Below are positions 24,703 through 32,464 of a stretch of DNA of 36,632 bases, one piece after another. How positions within the stretch are numbered: position 1 is the stretch's first letter; each line of letters opens with the position of its first letter. The notes below the pieces were generated by a model, which was given only the letters and a program-made list of their open reading frames with translations, did not search any database and was not told where the DNA came from. Source of the stretch: HGM20899 sp964615195. GTDB taxonomy: Bacteria > Pseudomonadota > Gammaproteobacteria > Enterobacterales > Succinivibrionaceae. The stretch spans positions 1 to 36,632 of the forward strand of contig CAZTNG010000012.1 in NCBI GenBank assembly GCA_964615195.1. The letters are read 5' to 3'. The position numbers were made by a program, and so were the translations under genes.

Positions 24703-26886
24703 ATGCTAATTGATCAATTAAACAATGCATGCCTTGCTAAACCTTTTGAAGAATTGGGTTTACAAAAGGTTGAAGGTAAGAAAGGTTATGTTTTACGTGC
24801 CTGGCTTCCTGGAGCGTTAAGTGTTGACGTATGCACAATCGATGCTAAAAAAACTTTGGCAAAGATGAAAAAAGTTGATGAAGAAGGGCTTTTTGAGTGT
24901 GAATTTCCTAATTCAGAAGCAGAATTTCATTATTCTTTTGATGCTCATTATCAAGATTCTAATGTAAACATCATTGATCCGTACCAGTTTAAGGTCGAAG
25001 CTTTTGATGGGTTGTCTACCTTACATGATAATGCTGCAAATATTTATCGTACTTTAGGTGCTCAGTTAGTTGAATTAGACGTTGATGGCTTTAAAGTAAA
25101 AGGTGTAAAATTTGCCGTTTATGCACCGTCTGCAACAAATGTAAGTATAATAGGCGATTTCAATTTTTGGGATGGACGTCGTCATCCAATGGCAAGAAGT
25201 CTTTTAGGCCATTGGGTACTATTTGTTCCAGGTCTAACACAAGGTGAAAGATATAAGTATGAATTAAAGGATCCTATGGGTAATAGATTACCTCATAAGT
25301 CTGATCCTGTTGGTTTTTATTCTGAACAGTACCCTTCATTTGCGTCAGTTGTATATGACCAAAAGAAATATGAATGGCATGATCAAGATTGGATAAAGAG
25401 TCAGCTTAATGATAAGCTAAAGCAACCTATTTCAATTTATGAACTACATTTTGCTTCTTGGCGTAGACATGAAGACGGTTCAAGTTTTAGTTATCGTGAG
25501 ATGGCTGAAGAGTTAGTGACCTATGTTAAAGAAATGGGTTATACTCATATTGAATTACTTCCTATTATGGAGCATCCATTTTCTGGCTCTTGGGGATATC
25601 AACCAGTAGGTTTATTCTCTCCAACTAGTCGTTTTGGTTCTGCTGATGACTTTAAGTATTTTGTAGATAAATGTCATGAAAATAATATTGGCGTAATACT
25701 TGATTGGGTTCCAGCACATTTCCCTTCTGATTCTCATGGCTTGGCTCGTTTTGATGGTACTCCATTATATGAATACGAAGATCCTCGTCGTGGATGGCAT
25801 CCTGATTGGAATTCTTATATTTATGATTTTGGTAGAGATACTGTTCGTCAATTCCTAGTAGCTAGTGCTTTAGTATGGCTTGAGTATTATCATGTAGATG
25901 CATTAAGAGTAGATGCAGTTGCATCAATGTTATATTGGGATTATTCACGTAATGCTGGTGAATGGGTTCCTAATGTTGATGGTGGTAATCATAATTATGA
26001 AGCTATAAGCTTGTTAAGATGGTTTAACGAAGAAGTATACAAGAATTATCCATATGCAATGACTATTGCTGAAGAATCAACTGCTTTTGCGGGTGTTTCA
26101 CGTCCAACTTATACTGGTGGTTTAGGTTTCGGATTTAAATGGAACATGGGTTGGATGCATGATGCTCTTGAATATATGAAGAAAGATCCTCTTTATCGTA
26201 AGTATCATCATAGTGAAATGACTTTCTCCATGATTTATGCTTATGATGAAAACTTTATTTTGTCTTTATCTCATGATGAAGTTGTTCATGGCAAATTATC
26301 AATGCTTTATAAGATGCCTGGTGATGAATGGCAGCAAGCTGCTAATCTTCGTGCGTTTATGGGGTATATGTATGCTCATCCTGGTAAGAAGCTTAACTTC
26401 ATGGGTACAGAGTTTGCTCAAACTGCAGAATGGAACCATGATAGCCAATTACAGTGGTGGTTATTGCAATTTGATAAGCATCAAGGTCAGAAGAAGTTAA
26501 TTCAAGATTTGAATAAGCTTTATACTTCTGAACCAGCGTTATATAATGCAGACTACGATAAATGTGGCTTTGTATGGTTAGATCATAGCGATTACCAAAA
26601 TAGCATTTTTGCTATGATGCGTCGCGACGAAAATGGACAGAATGAAGTTGAAGTAGTAAGTAACTTTACACCAACTCCACACAAGGACTATCGTTTAGGC
26701 GTTCCTGCAAGAGGTACTTATAAAGTATTACTGAATACTGATAGTAAATACTATTGGGGTAGTGATCAAGATGTTGGTGGTTTAACCTTTAAGGCAAGTG
26801 ATGTTGCTTGGCATGGTCAGAACAACTCAATATTGATCAATCTTCCTCCGTTAGCTACAGTTTTCATTAAACGTATCGGAGATTAA
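24703..26886 (+). CDS. glgB: 1,4-alpha-glucan branching enzyme
   Basis: GlgB cuts alpha-1,4 chains and reattaches them by alpha-1,6 links, building branched glycogen. The 727 residues match the E. coli protein (728) in length. An N-terminal domain (about 1-105) precedes a CBM48-like module (about 120-215, with VSIIGDFNFWDGRRHPM) and the GH13 barrel from about 245. ILDWVPAHF and LRVDAVASMLYWDYSR are followed by AEESTAF and SLSHDEVVHGK. The nucleophile is D404, the acid/base E457 and the third carboxylate D524. AAAGGAT serves as ribosome-binding site. It is followed after 6 bases by glgX, whose ribosome-binding site lies in its last codons. Confidence 0.97.
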   Translation: MLIDQLNNACLAKPFEELGLQKVEGKKGYVLRAWLPGALSVDVCTIDAKKTLAKMKKVDEEGLFECEFPNSEAEFHYSFDAHYQDSNVNIIDPYQFKVEAFDGLSTLHDNAANIYRTLGAQLVELDVDGFKVKGVKFAVYAPSATNVSIIGDFNFWDGRRHPMARSLLGHWVLFVPGLTQGERYKYELKDPMGNRLPHKSDPVGFYSEQYPSFASVVYDQKKYEWHDQDWIKSQLNDKLKQPISIYELHFASWRRHEDGSSFSYREMAEELVTYVKEMGYTHIELLPIMEHPFSGSWGYQPVGLFSPTSRFGSADDFKYFVDKCHENNIGVILDWVPAHFPSDSHGLARFDGTPLYEYEDPRRGWHPDWNSYIYDFGRDTVRQFLVASALVWLEYYHVDALRVDAVASMLYWDYSRNAGEWVPNVDGGNHNYEAISLLRWFNEEVYKNYPYAMTIAEESTAFAGVSRPTYTGGLGFGFKWNMGWMHDALEYMKKDPLYRKYHHSEMTFSMIYAYDENFILSLSHDEVVHGKLSMLYKMPGDEWQQAANLRAFMGYMYAHPGKKLNFMGTEFAQTAEWNHDSQLQWWLLQFDKHQGQKKLIQDLNKLYTSEPALYNADYDKCGFVWLDHSDYQNSIFAMMRRDENGQNEVEVVSNFTPTPHKDYRLGVPARGTYKVLLNTDSKYYWGSDQDVGGLTFKASDVAWHGQNNSILINLPPLATVFIKRIGD

Positions 26887-26892
26887 TGATAC

Positions 26893-29184
26893 ATGAGCAA
26901 TGATTTATTCTTGCTCTCATCTGGTACAAAGGCCCCATTAGGGGCCTTTGTGCGTGATGGGGGATGTAACTTTAGTGTATGGGCACCAGAAGCATCTAAA
27001 GTAACTTTGGTTTTATTTTCTGAAGATGAAAAAGAATTAATAAAATTTGATTTACCAGAAAAGAGCGACGGTGTTTGGTATGGTTTCATTTTGGGTGTTA
27101 AACCAGGTCAGCTTTATGCCTATAGTGTAGATGGTTTAAATGAGCCAAAAAGTGGTGTATGTTTTGATACTTCAAAGCTATTAATTGATCCGTATGCTAA
27201 AAAATTAAATAAACCAATGATTTGGAATTATGATTTATATTTGCACGATTCAGTTAAATTTATTAGTAAATCTGTTGTAGTTGATGATAATGATTTTGAC
27301 TGGCAGAATGTTAAAAAGCCAAATTTGAGTCGTGAGAGGACTATTTTATACGAAACTCACGTTAAAGGTTTTACAAAATTACACCCAAATCTTCCAAAAG
27401 AAATTAGGGGAACATATTTAGGAATGTGTGCTCCTGAAGTAATAAACTATCTTAAAGAATTGGGGGTGACGGCTGTTCAGTTAATGCCTGTATACAGCAA
27501 AATGAGTGAGTCACGTTTAATTGACATGGGACTATCAAATTATTGGGGGTATAATCCAATAAATTTCATGTCCCCTGAACCATCTTATGCCCATAATGAT
27601 TCTGTAACAGAATTTAAGACTATGGTTAGAGAACTGCATAAAGCAGGAATTGCTGTAATTCTTGATGTTGTATACAACCATACTGCGGAAGGTGGATTCG
27701 GTGGCCCTAATGTTTCATTTAGAGGTTTCGATAACCGCAATTATTACGTTTATGAGCGTAATGCAGATAAGTCTATTAACTATGAAGCAAGTACAAATGT
27801 TACTGGTTGTGGAAATAGTTTCAATGTGTCTTCTGAAGTTTCTTTAAAGTTGGTTTTAGATTCTTTACGTTATTGGCTTACAGAGATGCAAGTAGATGGA
27901 TTTAGATTTGATTTAGCTGTAACAGTTGCTAGAGAAACTAATGATTATGTGTTTAACTCTTTTGAAAATCATGGTGCTTTTTTTAAAGCCTGTAATTCAG
28001 ATCCTATTATAAGTAAAGCAATATTGATAGGTGAACCATGGGATATTGGACCATATGGTTATAGAGTAGGTCAATTCCCAGCCCAATGGAGTGAGCAAAA
28101 TGATCGTTATCGTGATACTGTTAGATCATTTTGGCGAGGCGATCAAGGTTGCATGGGAGATTTTGCAACGAGATTATTAGGGTCTAGAGATATTTATCCT
28201 AAGAATTTTAGGTCAATTAATTCTTCTGTAAATTTCGTGTCTTATCATGATGGTTTTACTCTTGAAGATGTCGTTAGCTACAATGAAAGACATAATGAAG
28301 CTAATGGAGAAGAAAATAGAGATGGTAGTAGTAATAATTTATCAAGTAATTATGGTGAAGAAGGTCCTACAAAAAATCCTATTATCTTAAGAAAAAGAGC
28401 ACAGATAAAACGTAATATGCTTGCAACAGTATTATTATCTCAAGGGATTCCTCATATTGTGGCAGGGGATGAAATTTCAAGAACTCAAGGTGGTAATAAT
28501 AATGCGTATTGTCAAGATAATGAAATAAGTTGGTTATCTTGGGATTTAACGCCAGAAAATAAAGATCTATTCAAATTCGTTAAATTACTTATTAGTATTA
28601 GATTAAGTTCTAAAGTATTTACTGAGCTTAAATTAAGGGATGATTTTTATCGATTATCGAATAGTTCTTTCCATGAGGTTAATTGGTACCATCCTAATGG
28701 TTTCCCTTTAGTTGCAAGTGATTGGCATTCACCTGTTGCTCAGGTTTTTGTTCTTGATATTGGTGATTATGGAGAGCATGGTGAACGTTGGTTAATGCTT
28801 TTTAATGCAAGTAATTATGACATATGTTTCCACTTACCAGAACCTGTTTCTGGAATGCGTTGGAGTTCTGTTTTAGATTCTTCAGAGAGTGATGGATTCC
28901 CTAAACATTTTAATGATCATAGTGGCTTAATTCCTGTTTGTTGTTCTCAATGTGTTAAGTTATTAAAACAAGTTGAACTTAAATCAAGTAGTTCAAATTA
29001 TGATAATTCAATTGATAATATTCAAATTTTTAAGGGCGTTCCAGATAAGATTGAAAAAATTGATGATGTGTTACCTTATGAGATAATTAGTAAGCACAAA
29101 AAATTAAGTAAATCTAAATTCGGTTTTTGTACTGAATGTTCAACAGCTTTTGCCAAAAAAAGAGTGAAAAGAAATAACAAATAG
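26893..29184 (+). CDS. glgX: Glycogen debranching enzyme, with extra C-terminal tail
   Basis: GlgX hydrolyses the alpha-1,6 branches of limit dextrin left by glycogen phosphorylase. A CBM48-like start (GAFVRDGGCNFSVWAPEAS) leads into a GH13 (isoamylase type) barrel with DVVYNHTAEGG, the nucleophile in GFRFDLAVTV, the acid in IGEPWDIG, and SYHDGFTLEDVVSYN. At 763 residues it is about 100 longer than E. coli GlgX (657). The last 65-70 residues (from about 697) are a Ser/Lys-rich tail ending in C746-x-x-C749 and KKRVKRNNK, with no counterpart I know. The start is ATG 26893, 11 bases after GGAG in the end of glgB. A strong hairpin occupies codons 11-21. Confidence 0.95.
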   Translation: MSNDLFLLSSGTKAPLGAFVRDGGCNFSVWAPEASKVTLVLFSEDEKELIKFDLPEKSDGVWYGFILGVKPGQLYAYSVDGLNEPKSGVCFDTSKLLIDPYAKKLNKPMIWNYDLYLHDSVKFISKSVVVDDNDFDWQNVKKPNLSRERTILYETHVKGFTKLHPNLPKEIRGTYLGMCAPEVINYLKELGVTAVQLMPVYSKMSESRLIDMGLSNYWGYNPINFMSPEPSYAHNDSVTEFKTMVRELHKAGIAVILDVVYNHTAEGGFGGPNVSFRGFDNRNYYVYERNADKSINYEASTNVTGCGNSFNVSSEVSLKLVLDSLRYWLTEMQVDGFRFDLAVTVARETNDYVFNSFENHGAFFKACNSDPIISKAILIGEPWDIGPYGYRVGQFPAQWSEQNDRYRDTVRSFWRGDQGCMGDFATRLLGSRDIYPKNFRSINSSVNFVSYHDGFTLEDVVSYNERHNEANGEENRDGSSNNLSSNYGEEGPTKNPIILRKRAQIKRNMLATVLLSQGIPHIVAGDEISRTQGGNNNAYCQDNEISWLSWDLTPENKDLFKFVKLLISIRLSSKVFTELKLRDDFYRLSNSSFHEVNWYHPNGFPLVASDWHSPVAQVFVLDIGDYGEHGERWLMLFNASNYDICFHLPEPVSGMRWSSVLDSSESDGFPKHFNDHSGLIPVCCSQCVKLLKQVELKSSSSNYDNSIDNIQIFKGVPDKIEKIDDVLPYEIISKHKKLSKSKFGFCTECSTAFAKKRVKRNNK
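26924..26953 (+). promoter_or_regulatory. Strong GC-rich hairpin inside the glgX 5' coding region
   Basis: GTACAAAGGCCCC and GGGGCCTTTGTGC pair over 13 bases with one G-U wobble and an ATTA loop. It begins 31 bases after the start of the ATG. Its stem is mostly G+C in an AT-rich gene. There is no T run, so it is not an ordinary terminator. It may affect translation, pausing or RNA processing within glgBX. Confidence 0.7.
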
Positions 29185-29210
29185 AATTTAATATTGTTTA
29201 GATAATCAGT

Positions 29211-29252
29211 AAATCCTCAAGTTAATAATTAAATTTTGCTTGAGGATTTTTT
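29211..29252 (+). terminator. Rho-independent terminator after glgX
   Basis: A perfect 11-bp stem (AAATCCTCAAG / CTTGAGGATTT) with a 17-base loop runs into T6. It lies between glgX and the convergent trpA; on the minus strand the T run is absent, so it mainly serves glgX. Confidence 0.8.
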
Positions 29253-29270
29253 ATTGTGTAGTGGTTAATT

Positions 29271-30062
29271 TTAATTATTTAAACAACTTTTAAAATTTTT
29301 AATATATTCAGCCGCAACTTCACTATCGTATTTAGATTGATGCAAAATGTTTATAAAATGTGAGCCAACTATACAACCATCAATTGAATTAATAAATGGT
29401 TCAACATCTTTATATTCTTTTATTCCAAAACCCATTATGACAGGAATTGAAGACTGTTTTTTTACATTTGCTAGATATTCTTTTGTATTTTTATGGAAGT
29501 TTTGTGCATTTTGTCCTGTTACACCCATACTAGATACACAGTATACAAAACCTCTACATCCTTTTAAAATCATAGGTATTCTATCATTAGAAATAGGAGA
29601 AATTAAAGGAATCAGCAAAGGAGCTTTTGCATCAGTAAGTTCTTGACTTAGCTCTTCACTTTCTTCAAAAGGTAGATCTGGTACAATAAGTCCATCTACT
29701 CCACATTTAATACACCTTTGAATGAATTTTTTTAATCCAAAGTTAAGAATGGTATTGTAGTAAAGCATAAAGATAATTGGTACTTCACAGCTTTGACGTA
29801 ATTCCTCCATAAGCTCAAAAGTATTAAAGATATTTACTCCATTATTGATTGCATTAAATGATTCTTGTTGAATTACAGGTCCGTCAGCTACAGGGTCTGA
29901 AAATGGTATACCTAATTCAATAACATCTACTCCAGCTTCAGCTTGAGCTTTTATTATGTTTAGGCAAGTATCTTTGTTAGGCATTCCAGCTGTCATATAT
30001 GTTATAAAAGCTTTGTTTCCTTTGTTCTTTAATGCATTCATTGCAATTTCAATTCTATTCAT
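29271..30062 (-). CDS. trpA: Tryptophan synthase alpha subunit
   Basis: TrpA cleaves indole-3-glycerol phosphate into indole and glyceraldehyde-3-phosphate and passes indole to TrpB through the subunit tunnel. The 263 residues show AFITYMTAGMPN, the catalytic E49 in VIELGIPFSDPVADGP (with D60), and VPDLPFEE. The end (IMGFGIKEYKDVEPFINSID, then GCIVGSHFI) is the usual phosphate-binding region. Its ATG overlaps the last 8 bases of trpB, with GAGG in the end of trpB as ribosome-binding site, so equal synthesis of the two subunits through coupling is likely. Confidence 0.97.
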   Translation of the reverse strand: MNRIEIAMNALKNKGNKAFITYMTAGMPNKDTCLNIIKAQAEAGVDVIELGIPFSDPVADGPVIQQESFNAINNGVNIFNTFELMEELRQSCEVPIIFMLYYNTILNFGLKKFIQRCIKCGVDGLIVPDLPFEESEELSQELTDAKAPLLIPLISPISNDRIPMILKGCRGFVYCVSSMGVTGQNAQNFHKNTKEYLANVKKQSSIPVIMGFGIKEYKDVEPFINSIDGCIVGSHFINILHQSKYDSEVAAEYIKNFKSCLNN

Positions 30063-31245
30063 GATTAACTTTACCTCTAGACTTTATGTAATTCGAAATT
30101 GTATTTACATCCTTGTCTCCTCTACCTGAAAGACAAATAATAACTATGTCTGTTTTATTAAGTTTTTGACATAGCTTTGGTAAATAGGCAAGTGCATGAG
30201 CACTTTCTATTGCTGGAATTATGCCTTCGAGTCTACAAAGTTCGAGTAATGCTTCCATAGCTTGATGATCAGTCACACTATCATATGTAACTCGCTTAAT
30301 TTTTGAAAGGTAAGCGTGTTCTGGGCCTATACCAGGATAGTCAAGACCTGCAGAAATTGAGTATGCAATTTTTACATTACCATCATCTTCTTGCAAAAGA
30401 TAAGATTTCATGCCATGTAAAACACCAATTTGTTTTGCAGACATTGCACACGCATGTTTTCCGGTATTTATACCCAATCCTGCTGCTTCAATGCCATACA
30501 AAGAAACAGATGGTTGATCAATAAATTCTGCAAACATACCAATAGAATTTGACCCACCACCACAGCAAGCCACAACTGCAGTAGGTAATCTTCCTTCCTT
30601 TTCTAGAATTTGTTTTTTTGCTTCTTTACTTATAATGCTTTGAAAATTTTTAACCATTTCAGGATATGGTGCTGGACCTAGGGCAGAACCAATAACATAA
30701 AATGTGTCTTCTGCATCATGAGTCCATACTCTTATTGCTTCATTAGTTGCATCTTTGAGGGTATTGCTTCCTGAGTGTACAGGTATAACTTCAGCACCGA
30801 GCATTTCCATTCTTAGTACATTTAATTTTTGACGTTCAATATCTTCTGTACCCATGTATACTCTACATGACATTCCAAATAAAGCCGCCCCTGTAGCAGT
30901 AGCAACTCCATGTTGACCAGCTCCTGTTTCAGCAATTACTTTTGTTTTTCCCATACGCTTAGCTAATAGCAATTGGCCAATAACATTATTTATTTTGTGG
31001 GCACCAGTATGATTTAAATCTTCTCTCTTTAGATAAATTTTTGGTCCATATTTAGCAGTTAAATTTTCTGCCAAATATAAAGGATTTTCTCTACCTACAT
31101 AGTCGTGCATGTAGTAGTTATATTTTTCCCAAAATTTTGGATCAGCAATAGCTTCATGATAAGCCTTTTCAAGTTCAACTAATGTAGGCATGAGAGATTC
31201 TGATACATATTGCCCACCAAATTCGCCATATTTTTTATTCTGCAT
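30055..31245 (-). CDS. trpB: Tryptophan synthase beta subunit
   Basis: TrpB uses pyridoxal phosphate to join indole with serine into tryptophan. The 396 residues begin with YGEFGGQYVSESLMPTL. The PLP lysine is K84 in LNHTGAHKINN, and the phosphate-binding glycine loop is CCGGGSNSIG. ETGAGQHGVATA and LDYPGIGPEH are conserved. GGAAGGA precedes the ATG. Only trpB and trpA are present; trpE, trpD and trpC are not adjacent, so this is a split trp operon. No leader peptide with tandem Trp codons lies upstream, so attenuation by translation is not evident. Confidence 0.98.
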   Translation of the reverse strand: MQNKKYGEFGGQYVSESLMPTLVELEKAYHEAIADPKFWEKYNYYMHDYVGRENPLYLAENLTAKYGPKIYLKREDLNHTGAHKINNVIGQLLLAKRMGKTKVIAETGAGQHGVATATGAALFGMSCRVYMGTEDIERQKLNVLRMEMLGAEVIPVHSGSNTLKDATNEAIRVWTHDAEDTFYVIGSALGPAPYPEMVKNFQSIISKEAKKQILEKEGRLPTAVVACCGGGSNSIGMFAEFIDQPSVSLYGIEAAGLGINTGKHACAMSAKQIGVLHGMKSYLLQEDDGNVKIAYSISAGLDYPGIGPEHAYLSKIKRVTYDSVTDHQAMEALLELCRLEGIIPAIESAHALAYLPKLCQKLNKTDIVIICLSGRGDKDVNTISNYIKSRGKVNHE

Positions 31246-31275
31246 ACTTTTGTTCCTTCCTTACTAATTGACTTT

Positions 31276-31305
31276 ATCTTAAAATATATTGATAATAAAT
31301 TTCAA
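31276..31305 (-). promoter_or_regulatory. Candidate trpBA promoter
   Basis: On the minus strand TTGAAA (31300-31305, five of six) is 18 bases from TAAGAT (31276-31281, four of six). The -35 box lies inside the inverted repeat at 31294-31320. Confidence 0.4.
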
Positions 31306-31320
31306 TAACTGAAATTTATT
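31294..31320. promoter_or_regulatory. 11-5-11 perfect inverted repeat over the trpB -35 region
   Basis: AATAAATTTCA and TGAAATTTATT are exact inverted copies with spacer ATAAC. The element covers the candidate -35 box of trpBA and lies in the gap shared with the divergent SorC-type regulator. It does not resemble the E. coli TrpR operator. Confidence 0.6.
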
Positions 31321-31379
31321 TCATATGTTTTTTATTTAAAAATTATTAGGTGATTGATAAATTAACAATTTTGTAATTT

Positions 31380-31394
31380 CATAGAAATTCTATG
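31380..31394. promoter_or_regulatory. Palindromic operator candidate at the SorC-type gene
   Basis: CATAGAA and TTCTATG flank a single A. The palindrome covers the -35 position of the TATAAT promoter downstream, and is 61 bases before the regulator ATG, so self-regulation is plausible. Confidence 0.45.
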
Positions 31395-31407
31395 TGTTTG
31401 CAAATTT

Positions 31408-31413
31408 TATAAT
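31408..31413 (+). promoter_or_regulatory. -10 box of the SorC-type regulator gene
   Basis: A perfect TATAAT hexamer lies 41 bases before the ATG. The matching -35 position reads AAATTC, which is poor and lies within the palindrome at 31380-31394, consistent with an activator-dependent or weak promoter. Confidence 0.45.
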
Positions 31414-31454
31414 GTATATAAAATTTGCTGTTTGTTGGTGAAGGGTTTTTTACT

Positions 31455-32393
31455 ATGGCTATTTATAATAATGAGCGATTAATAATTAAAGCAAGTAAGA
31501 TGTTTTATAATCAAAATTTAAGTCAGAAGGATATTTCTGAAGCTTTAGGTATATCTAAGCCTCAGATATGTAGAATGTTGGCTTATGCAAGAGAAAGACA
31601 GCTCATAAAGATAACAATAAGTGATCGTTATGATAAGGAATTTGCTCTTGAAAATGAGCTAAAGAATAAATATGGTCTAAAAGAAGTTCATGTTTTTGCT
31701 ATTGAGCAAAATGGTATTACAAATAAAGATGTTTTTGCTCAAAATTGTGCTTCAGTGCTAGATAAATATTTTTTAGACAATATTAATTTTGGGGTAATGA
31801 GTGGAAAGACTAATGCTGCTATTGCAAATTTTGTTTCTAGGCAAACAAGAGAAGGTATGCAATTTATTCCATTAGTAGGTAGCTTTGGCTCATCAGGTAA
31901 TGATTTTCACGCAAATAATATTGCTCGTGTTTTTGCGGCAAATGCAGGTGGAACATATTCTTTATTAAGTGCTCCAATTTTAGTAAAAAGTTCTAGTTCA
32001 TGTGAAATTTTGCGAGCAGAACCTTTTATTGCAGACGTTTTATCTATGGGCAAAAAATCAAATATTGCTTTAGTAGGCATTGGTGAAATAGGAATGGAAT
32101 CTACTTCATATAAAAGTGGTGCGTACTCTATAGAAGATATTAAATCTCTTCATAAAGAAGGTGTTATTGGTACGATATGTTGTTCGTATTTTGATAAAAA
32201 TGGTAAATTTATTTCTACAGAACTCAATGAACGTACAATTGGAGTAAGAATGCAGGATTTATCAAATTGTTTAACAATAACTTGTACTGAAAAAACTAGT
32301 AATATTCAGTTGATAGATGCAGGTTTAAAGACAGGCTCAATAAAAATTTTTATGACAAATGTAGATGTAGCATCGGCATTGCTGAAACTTTAG
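31455..32393 (+). CDS. SorC/DeoR-type sugar-binding transcriptional regulator
   Basis: The 312 residues form an N-terminal helix-turn-helix (about 17-45: FYNQNLSQKDISEALGISKP, then QICRMLAYAR) and a C-terminal sugar-phosphate effector domain of the SorC family (about 60-310). The latter has the typical segments GVMSGKTNAAI near 125, IPLVGSFG, NIALVGIGEIGMES and a final acid-to-basic run before VDVASALL. Members bind phosphorylated sugars and control transport and catabolism genes. No transporter, kinase or dehydrogenase lies beside it, so its ligand is unknown. I start at ATG 31455 (GAAGGG nearby); the frame is open to a TTG ten codons upstream. It is divergent from trpBA. Confidence 0.9.
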   Translation: MAIYNNERLIIKASKMFYNQNLSQKDISEALGISKPQICRMLAYARERQLIKITISDRYDKEFALENELKNKYGLKEVHVFAIEQNGITNKDVFAQNCASVLDKYFLDNINFGVMSGKTNAAIANFVSRQTREGMQFIPLVGSFGSSGNDFHANNIARVFAANAGGTYSLLSAPILVKSSSSCEILRAEPFIADVLSMGKKSNIALVGIGEIGMESTSYKSGAYSIEDIKSLHKEGVIGTICCSYFDKNGKFISTELNERTIGVRMQDLSNCLTITCTEKTSNIQLIDAGLKTGSIKIFMTNVDVASALLKL

Positions 32394-32402
32394 ATATGAA
32401 AT

Positions 32403-32453
32403 AAAAATACCTGTAGTTCTTAAATCTTATTAGAGGCAGAGCACTACAGGTAT
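32403..32453 (-). terminator. Rho-independent terminator after sppA
   Basis: An 11-bp perfect stem (ATACCTGTAGT / ACTACAGGTAT) with a 25-base loop is followed on the minus strand by TTTTTATTT. It lies between sppA and the convergent SorC-type gene. The long loop lowers confidence. Confidence 0.6.
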
Positions 32454-32464
32454 TGAATAAAAAA

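Noticed and set aside
26924..26953. Terminator inside glgX
   Set aside because: No T run follows, and the hairpin lies within an intact conserved coding sequence.
26883..27089. Antisense reading frame over the start of glgX
   Set aside because: It is a shadow of glgX, partly produced by the palindrome at 26924-26953, with no ribosome-binding site or recognisable sequence.
31246..31454. TrpR operator or Trp leader peptide ahead of trpB
   Set aside because: No TrpR-like palindrome and no short frame with tandem Trp codons on the minus strand.
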